Source: Raphanus sativus
Taxonomy: Eukaryota; Streptophyta; Magnoliopsida; Brassicales; Brassicaceae
DNA: 64,000 nt
Assembly (NCBI RefSeq): GCF_000801105.2
Contig: NC_079516.1
Location: 43,752,908 to 43,816,907 of the forward strand
Reading direction: 5' to 3'
This document shows, one piece after another, positions 57,369 through 64,000 of the stretch. A program made the position numbers and the translations under genes. The notes beneath the pieces are model-generated. The model had not been told where the DNA came from. It saw only the letters and a program-made list of their open reading frames with translations, and searched no databases. Every line of letters starts with the position of its first letter. Positions within the stretch are counted from its first letter, which is position 1.

Positions 57369-58916
57369 TTATGAAACCAAGCTTCTCTTAGCAACTTCGA
57401 CTTTGAGACCATGTTTCATGTGAAGGACTATGGAAGAAGCTGGCTCGATCTTGTGCCCTTCAACGACCTTGATGTCATAGTTTTGTATGATCTCAGCAGC
57501 TACTATCTTCATCTGCAAGAAAGACAATTTTTTCCCCAAGCAATTTCTTGGGCCAGAGTTAAACACAAAGAACTTGAAAGATGGTTCATGTTTTAAGCCT
57601 CCATTTCTCTCAGAGATCCATCTCTCTGGTTTAAACTCAGACGCGTCCTCTCCCCACACGGCTTTCATTCTCCCCAACGCATAGACTGAGAACAAGATCT
57701 TCCACTTTGCATCGACCTTGTGTCCACTTGGAAGCACATCTTTCTGTATAGGAGACTTTCGCTCGAACGGTATAGGAGCGTAGAGCCTTAATGCTTCACA
57801 CAATGCACCATGTAAATACACCATCTTGCTTAACTTGTCTTGGTCTAAACTCTTGTCTGAGGATCTTGGCAGATATGTGTTGATCTCTTGACGGATCTTG
57901 GTCAAAGCTTCAGGGTTATTGGAGAGAAGCCAGAAGAACCAAGTGAGAGTTGTTGCAATGGCGTCTCTTCCAGCAAGCATGAAACTCTTGATGATGTCTT
58001 TGAGGAAGCTATCGTCTTTTGGGTTTAAGAGCTCATACTTAGAGGTATCAAGATTCATATAGAATTTTAATAAATCCTCATCATGAGCGTTTTCTCCAAT
58101 AATGGAGTGTTGATGAATCTTCTGGCTCATAATCTCCTCTCTCTTTGCAGATATATACTTTGCACAAGATCTATCAAAAGCAGCATTAGCTTGTGTCATC
58201 TTCTTCTCTTCTCCAAGTCCAAGCCAGTTTTGTAGTTTCCACAAGAAGATAGGCTTAACATGTCTAACCACAACCACTTCTTCAGCATCATCCATAGCTT
58301 TTGCATACTCATTCTTCGGCATTTCAATGGAAAGAGAGTTAGAATCGTAACCCGTTACTAGAGTAAGGGTCACGTCGAATGCTAACCTCTGGAACACGTC
58401 TTGTAAATCGAAAACCATATTCTCCTTTGCAAAATGATCAAGAACTGGAACAAGCCCGTTCTTGATTTTACTAGCAATGGTCTTTAGTGAGAAGCTTTGA
58501 AACCCTTGATGGCTAAGCATGACCATTGATGATCTCCTCATCTCCTCCCAGAGTTTGGAGTCAGCAGTGAAGATTCCTTCTCCAAGAAAATCAAACATCT
58601 CTTTGAACTCTGATCCTTTGTCATAATTAGAGAAGTTGGAACTGAAGACGTGTTGAACGTTTGCAGGATCTGCAGTGATCAACATGTTCATTCCAGAGAA
58701 CCAAGGGCCTTTGAATACAAAGGTTAAGTTGGAGACTTCGAGAACTTCCACAAGATAGCCATTGATCTTGTGAAGCTTGAGGAGCACACCAGGAAGCATC
58801 CCAAGAACGGGCCAGTTTCTAGGGAAGATTTTATGCGTTTTCTTGTGAATCAAGAAATGGAAAAGGATAAAGATAAGGAAAGCTATGAAGACATCAAGTA
58901 AGCTTATGTAAGCCAT
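57369..58916 (-). CDS. CYP96A5: Cytochrome P450, CYP96A family (CYP96A5-like)
   Basis: Intronless, 515 aa from Met 58916 (MAYISLLDV..., the usual CYP96A start); an in-frame ATG at 58961 would add 15 residues before the membrane anchor. CYP96A enzymes are ER-bound mid-chain or omega hydroxylases of long-chain alkanes and fatty acids (CYP96A15/MAH1 makes wax secondary alcohols and ketones). Visible: N-terminal anchor ISLLDVFIAFLIFILFHFLI, proline hinge FPRNWPVLGMLP, I-helix AGRDAIATTLTWFFW, K-helix EALRLYAP (ExxR), PERW, and heme loop FNSGPRNCLGKKL with the Cys ligand. The I-helix has Ala where many P450s have Thr after AGRD. Position relative to SEP2 fits Arabidopsis At2g21910. No lesions; the substrate is not known. 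Confidence 0.92.
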   Translation of the reverse strand: MAYISLLDVFIAFLIFILFHFLIHKKTHKIFPRNWPVLGMLPGVLLKLHKINGYLVEVLEVSNLTFVFKGPWFSGMNMLITADPANVQHVFSSNFSNYDKGSEFKEMFDFLGEGIFTADSKLWEEMRRSSMVMLSHQGFQSFSLKTIASKIKNGLVPVLDHFAKENMVFDLQDVFQRLAFDVTLTLVTGYDSNSLSIEMPKNEYAKAMDDAEEVVVVRHVKPIFLWKLQNWLGLGEEKKMTQANAAFDRSCAKYISAKREEIMSQKIHQHSIIGENAHDEDLLKFYMNLDTSKYELLNPKDDSFLKDIIKSFMLAGRDAIATTLTWFFWLLSNNPEALTKIRQEINTYLPRSSDKSLDQDKLSKMVYLHGALCEALRLYAPIPFERKSPIQKDVLPSGHKVDAKWKILFSVYALGRMKAVWGEDASEFKPERWISERNGGLKHEPSFKFFVFNSGPRNCLGKKLSFLQMKIVAAEIIQNYDIKVVEGHKIEPASSIVLHMKHGLKVEVAKRSLVS

Positions 58917-58961
58917 TGGTATAACAAAATGTTTGTTTTTCTTTTGAAGATACAGAGACAT

Positions 58962-61900
58962 GAGATTTGATATGATTCTTTGGTATATTTATAGTAATTA
59001 GGAAGGGTAGAGTTAACAAATTTTCTGTACATTCGATAACAACTTTAAAACAGGAGTGACAGAGACAAACAATATTTTATTTTAGGCGACATGGGATTGG
59101 TGCACTAAATATCTTGCAAGTTGCAAACAAGTTTTTGCACAAAAAAAGTTTCATTAACGTATTTGATAAAGCTTAAATAAATTAAAAATAATATTATAGT
59201 GATTTCAAATATCTTAAATCTTAAATATCATATAATTTTTTGGTTCCCATAAAAAATAATGATATAAATAAAATTTCCAGCAATAATTAGAATTAGAAAA
59301 AAACTTAACGTAGTTTCTCGCTATAATTTTCTAGTATTTTTTTCCACGATAAAATCATATATACGTTCTTGAAAAGGCAGAATTTGTAAACTTATTATTT
59401 TCTTAAATGGAGCCATTTAAAGACCCCATATATATCCATAACACCTCACGCTTAAGGGCAACTAGAATCAGAATTAGTACCAGTGACCAGTTTTGTAGTT
59501 GGGAACATAACTCCAGCAATGGCGTGTTTCATGGCATGGACACACGGGCTGGAGGACCCATGGTAAGGTTTAGATAATGGGTCACATGATCTGTTTAAAT
59601 ATCATAATAATCCTCGAGTCAACTTTCTCCATTGATTGGCGAACAATGGTCACCGACATCTCGGATATAAAGTTCGATCGAATTCGATGTTTTTATCAGA
59701 TATATCTTCTACAGTGGTCCACGGCAATGGGAAAAGAGGGAAGCACAAGTGCACAACGCGGCTTAGTAAGGTCCCTACTATCCCATCCTACTTCACTTGT
59801 TACATCGACAACCTGTTTCAATAATAAGCAAATGTACAACATGATTCTCTCGATAAGAGGAATGAGCGATAACACCTACGAGGAAAAAAGCAATACGCAA
59901 AGTCGTATGGTGAAATCCATGACCTGATAAACTGGGTGTTTTCGGTTATTCCAGGAGGAGTTGGTCCTTACGGTCTTAATTAATCTCCCTCTCAGTCAAG
60001 AACCATATTTTGGTCTTAATCTGGGACATGTTTAATCTATCCTCCCATTGGGTTTCAGACCAGGAGCACATCACCAACACATGTGTTTTAAACTAACTGG
60101 TTTACCATGTCCGATGATAAACTGGGTTTTTATTGAGTTCTACTTTTGGATTTTTGATTTTTTTTTATCTATTCAAAATGTGTATCGAATTTTTCAAGTT
60201 TTAAAAAGTTTGGAGGAATATTATTTAATCTGGATGCAGAAAACATATAAAAATGCATGATCGCATAAAATCATCAGAACTTTTGTATTGAAAGAAATAG
60301 CTTTTTACGATTGTGTCGAAGTGTTCAGAGGTCAATCCAATATTGCGAGTTGAAGAAACATGCATAGAAAATTTAGAAGCCAAAAATGATCTATCAATCC
60401 TTGAATCCAGATATGGATCGACTGGCATAAACCTAGAAGGGGCAATCTGGCCAAGAGGAAAAGGATTTGACCAGTCCCATCTAGATCGACCGACTATTTT
60501 ATCAAACAAATAAATCCATATATGAACTTCCATTTCTAGCCTACAATAATCCGAACTTAACATGACCATGAACCAAATTATAATTATTTTCAAATGTTTT
60601 TGAGGCATATGCATTCTTATTCTTAGACAAAATTCATATTTTTCAATTCTATATTTTAATGGAGAATATTCTAAACTTTTTGTGAGATTTGGAGGAATTT
60701 ATGAATCAGCTTATTAATTTTGATAATTTAATAATGGATCTATTTATTCCATTTTATACTTTGATTATTTATATGTGTGAATAGTTTTCAAACTGGCTTT
60801 TAAAGTTGTAAAAGGGTTCTAAAATTTGGTTGATTTGGATGTTATTTTAGGGGTTGGCTTCATTTATATTGTTCTTATGCTGAAACTTAAGTAACTACAT
60901 TTTCTGATTTTAGTTTTATTTTTACGGCAGAAATTATTTGTTACAATTCTTAAAAAGACTTAGATGAATAAATATTTTTATCCAACGATGTTAATTATAT
61001 TTTCGAATTTATAAAACCTGATTTCGATACATGTTGGTTGTTGAATTCATATAAGCTAATCTTCATATATCTAAGCATAGCATTTTATTATTCCATGGGG
61101 AGATTGATCTCTAATAATGAATTGAGTTTGATAGCTTCAATTTTCTAAATTGTTTTCCTTATGGATGATGATTAATGCATGCTTAAATCCAAGTGATTTT
61201 TTCTAGTGTTGATATATCTTGTTCTGAGATTTTTAACCATTTTAAAAAAATTTAGATTGATTTTTACTGGATTTTTGAGTTATTTTGGTGTTTGTAATGT
61301 TTTAGGAGTTTTCTAGGTACATCGTTAGGAAATAGGCAAAACTAACTGAAATTGAAGCAAATATGGAATAAGAAAAAGAGAGAAAAAAAGAAACAAGTTT
61401 GGTGTGGTAACCAATCAATCGATCATAAACACCACTTCCTTGATATGATTGAAGGTTTGTAGATTTTCAAAAACACAGAGCAACCCGTCCACAATACCCT
61501 CATGCGACCGTTTGAAAACATGGACAGCCCATTTCAGCCTTTTTGACCAAATACGGCCTAAGACATAAAAATATACCTCTTAGTCTTAAACCTCTCTTCT
61601 TCAGTTTACAGACATCTTCCGGGAAATCTTATCTTTGTGGCGGTTCAAAGATGGGCTAGACCACAAGAAAGTGGAACATAGCTTATCAATTGATGTGATG
61701 CACTGTTTGGGAAGGTTGACATCCAAAAATTAATAAGGCTATAGATTATTGGGCTGCTTTTTGCAGTTGGATTGCTAGTGAAAGTTGCCTAGATGATCAA
61801 GAACTAATGTGAGTATTGATTCTCTCAACTAATGGAAGTTGCATAGACAACAAGTTTGCACAGTGGCTCCACCAAAATACATGCTTAAATTAGGCGATTT

Positions 61901-62031
61901 CTGCAATATTTCCAATCCTGTCATATGTTCTAAATTAAAAATAAAAATAGATGTTGATCACTTCTAAGATAAAAATAGATGTAACACTTCTATTCATCCC
62001 AAAGTGATCCACAATAAAGTCATTTACAATT
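58962..62031. other. Intergenic region without recognised gene
   Basis: Includes the CYP96A promoter side (58962-59450). Short frames at 59577-59927 and 60225-60614 show no family signature. The 60.6-61.3 kb part is strongly AT-rich. Possible transposon debris near 61370-61620 is too decayed to name. Confidence 0.45.
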
Positions 62032-62284
62032 ACTCCCTCCATTTAAAAATGTTACATATTTTAGATTTTTCACACATATTAATAAACATATTAAATCTCA
62101 TTTATATATGCATTTTTGTGATTATCTCATCCCCATAATTTTAAGCCAATAAAAAATCTAATAGTGCAATTTTTTTTTTTAAATTTACAATTAGTAAATA
62201 AAATATGCATTGAAAATGTAAAAATAGATTTTTTGAAACAAAATTTTTCTCTAGAATATGTAACTTTATGAAATGGGTGAAGTA
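62032..62284. mobile_element. Stowaway-like MITE
   Basis: About 253 bp with ends TACTCCCTCCATTTAAAAATGTTACATA and the complementary TATGTAACTTTATGAAATGGGTGAAGTA. Same broad family as the copies at 28.4, 45.2 and 46.9 kb. Confidence 0.75.
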
Positions 62285-62389
62285 TTATTTTAAGTTATAT
62301 GCTTTCTCACTATAGATTCTGTCTAAAATTCATGTTGATCATTGTATTGTAGTCCAATATTTTCTCCTGAATAGTCCAATATTTCTTCT

Positions 62390-63822
62390 TTTTTTTTTTG
62401 TCACAGAAATTTTAATTAGAAACTAAAAGTGATTTGAGCCCAAAGATGGCTCAAACCCAAAGTCATTACAAAGATAGATGGGCTTGAAGAGCCACTTTTA
62501 CTAAGCTATGGTCTTTTGAGTTTTCCGAACTAGCGAAAAGCAAAAAAGAAACAGGTGCAAAACCAGAGGAGATCGATCGGATGATGCCAACGCTGCCAAC
62601 GGTACCAATGATTTCTTTTGACTGGAGGTTGCCGGAGATAGCTCTAACGAGCGTTGAAATGTCGGAGAGAAACCCGAGTGAAAACTCAAAGGTTTTCGCC
62701 ATGTAGAGATCGGCTCTAGAACTGACTATATTGACCTGGGAGACTAGGTGAATCTCGAATGATCCGGAGAGCAATACGATCGATAAGCAAGATGTTGAGG
62801 CTGTTGAAACTATTTTCTTCTCCCATACCATTGATGACTTGAACACTGATCTGAACAGAATGGTTGACTTCGTCGGAGGGAGTTGTTGGAGGGAGACGCT
62901 TGGCAAGATGAAGCATAGTGATGTAGCAGATGGTATAATCAAGTCAGAACCACACACCTCGACATTACCGTGTCGGATGCCGTTAGTAGTAACCGGAAGA
63001 ACCCTCAACCAACAATCAATATACTCATTAAAGTTTAGGAAAAATGCAGGAAGCGTAGCCAATATGGTTATGAGACCCATTACCCAAATAGGATTTTTAA
63101 ATCTGTGAAGCATAGGCCCACACCATAAATCAAAGCCTAGGCCCAAAATACTCACAAAAACAATTAGGGTTTTGTGGTGTGATGACTCACGTGCGCCGTC
63201 TCTCGATTCGCCGGAACAAGCTGCCATTCTCCTGAGTCCGGTGAGACTCAAACGGATTTGGCAGGGTGTGGAGGAGATGATGTGTTGTGGGTGCTGGGTC
63301 TTTGTAGTTGAAGAGGTGCTGGGTATGTCGATGGGAACTTGGGAGAGACACATAGCACACAGCATGGTGGTGATAGAGGGTTTACCTCGTCGGCGTGAGA
63401 ACAACCTGGAGCTGAAGTGTGGTTTGTCTTTCGGTTCACTAAGATGGAGAGAGGCGGAGCAAAGTGATGAGATCTGGCGGTGAAAAGCCTTGACCCAGAG
63501 AGCCGGTGGAGGGTCGGGGGGGACGGAAGGGGCTGGCGGATCCACAGGAAGCTTCACATCAAGTTCTGCATCTAGTGGTTCAGGGGGCAAACAAGGAGAA
63601 GCAGATGAAGCAGCAGCTACAGGGAGATCCATTGGAGGAGATGAAGGAGAGACCTTGGGGAGGTGTGCGACGTCGACGGCAGTGGATGAGATACTCGAGA
63701 TTACGAGAAAGAGGATCTTTGCCGGAGTAAGGTCTTTATTCTGGTGGAGAAAGCTTGTAGATCGGCTGCCTAGGACTTCGTGCCTGAGAGAGAACGCTTG
63801 TTGATTAACATGTGAAAAACGT
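62390..63822 (-). mobile_element. Poly(A) retroposon B with 16-bp TSD
   Basis: About 1.43 kb in minus orientation. The left end is a T tract (3' poly(A)). GTCCAATATTTCTTCT occurs at 62374-62389 and 63823-63838 as a perfect 16-bp target duplication. As in the element at 28.9 kb, most of the sense strand is one ORF with a Pro/Asp-rich leader, and no RT or endonuclease is present. The perfect TSD points to a fairly recent insertion. Confidence 0.85.
62466..63632 (-). CDS. Long ORF inside retroposon B, function unknown
   Basis: 388 codons from the Met at 63632 (MDLPVAAASS...) to the stop close to the poly(A). The open frame extends upstream across the element border to 63890, so the internal Met is preferred. 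The leader is Pro/Asp-rich (LPPEPLDAELDVKLPVDPPAPSVPPDPPP). Further on are two hydrophobic segments (LIVFVSILGLGFDLW, VMGLITILATLPAFFLNF) that could span membranes, and an inner part weakly like the ORF of retroposon A. No known domain recognised. Expression unknown. Confidence 0.4.
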   Translation of the reverse strand: MDLPVAAASSASPCLPPEPLDAELDVKLPVDPPAPSVPPDPPPALWVKAFHRQISSLCSASLHLSEPKDKPHFSSRLFSRRRGKPSITTMLCAMCLSQVPIDIPSTSSTTKTQHPQHIISSTPCQIRLSLTGLRRMAACSGESRDGARESSHHKTLIVFVSILGLGFDLWCGPMLHRFKNPIWVMGLITILATLPAFFLNFNEYIDCWLRVLPVTTNGIRHGNVEVCGSDLIIPSATSLCFILPSVSLQQLPPTKSTILFRSVFKSSMVWEKKIVSTASTSCLSIVLLSGSFEIHLVSQVNIVSSRADLYMAKTFEFSLGFLSDISTLVRAISGNLQSKEIIGTVGSVGIIRSISSGFAPVSFLLFASSENSKDHSLVKVALQAHLSL

Positions 63823-64000
63823 CCAATATTTCTTCTAAACTGTATGATTCCTTCAATTTTCACGCACACGTGTTCTTGAAGTATTTTCATAGGTCAACAT
63901 TGACATTTAACTATGAATAGTCCGTCCAACCGTATTATTCGAGTACAGGACTTCTTCTGCTAAAATTACACTGGTTTCAATTCTAAGCGGTTGTTTACTT

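Noticed and set aside
59577..60614. Open frames at 59577-59927 (+) and 60225-60614 (-)
   Set aside because: No recognisable domain, biased composition or splice context; likely chance frames in intergenic DNA.
1..64000. CRISPR arrays, bacterial operons, prophage or organelle DNA
   Set aside because: The window is eukaryotic nuclear DNA with spliced genes; no regularly spaced repeats or bacterial-type gene clusters were seen.

Overview
This is plant nuclear DNA from a member of the Brassicaceae (Brassica/Raphanus-like). It is AT-rich, has short GT-AG introns and many transposons, and its single-copy genes match, from memory of Arabidopsis thaliana proteins, a run on Arabidopsis chromosome 2 (about At2g22070 down to At2g21910) in the same order. 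No database search was possible, so all orthology rests on recognition of sequence and gene order.

Left part (1-15.3 kb): a DYW-class pentatricopeptide-repeat (PPR) protein on the minus strand; a Mutator-like MITE; three tandem single-exon F-box/kelch genes on about 3-kb repeat units; and a ten-exon WD40 gene, the LST8-2 (TOR-complex subunit) counterpart, whose last exon has an 88-bp-offset tandem partial duplication. Middle left (15.3-28.6 kb): a gene-free stretch with a decayed 5S rRNA copy, the ten-exon RKP gene (SPRY + RING ubiquitin ligase), the two-exon PROPEP6 gene (precursor of a Pep danger peptide) with a W-box candidate, then a Helitron and a Stowaway-like MITE.

Middle (28.9-42.5 kb) is a transposon cluster: a poly(A) retroposon with target-site duplication (TSD) and a long ORF, Helitrons placed end to end, a hAT-like element with an 8-bp TSD, a LINE scrap, and a complete, very young 7.7-kb LTR retrotransposon. 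The last has an Athila-type primer-binding site and encodes only Gag and protease; no reverse transcriptase or integrase is present. It has split a small open reading frame.

Right part (42.5-64 kb): a four-exon exostosin-family (GT47) glycosyltransferase, SEP2 (thylakoid stress-enhanced protein), tRNA-Gly(GCC) and tRNA-Ala(TGC), a copia 3'-end remnant, an intron-containing pseudogene of an At1g60990-like GcvT/YgfZ-family protein, a Helitron, a CYP96A cytochrome P450, another Stowaway-like MITE and a second retroposon of the type seen at 28.9 kb.

The genes do not form one pathway. They are a conserved ancestral block covering organelle RNA editing, TOR signalling, ubiquitination, danger signalling, photoprotection and wax/lipid hydroxylation, into which mobile DNA has been inserted and from which some Arabidopsis neighbours (for example those between SEP2 and CYP96A5) appear to be missing.
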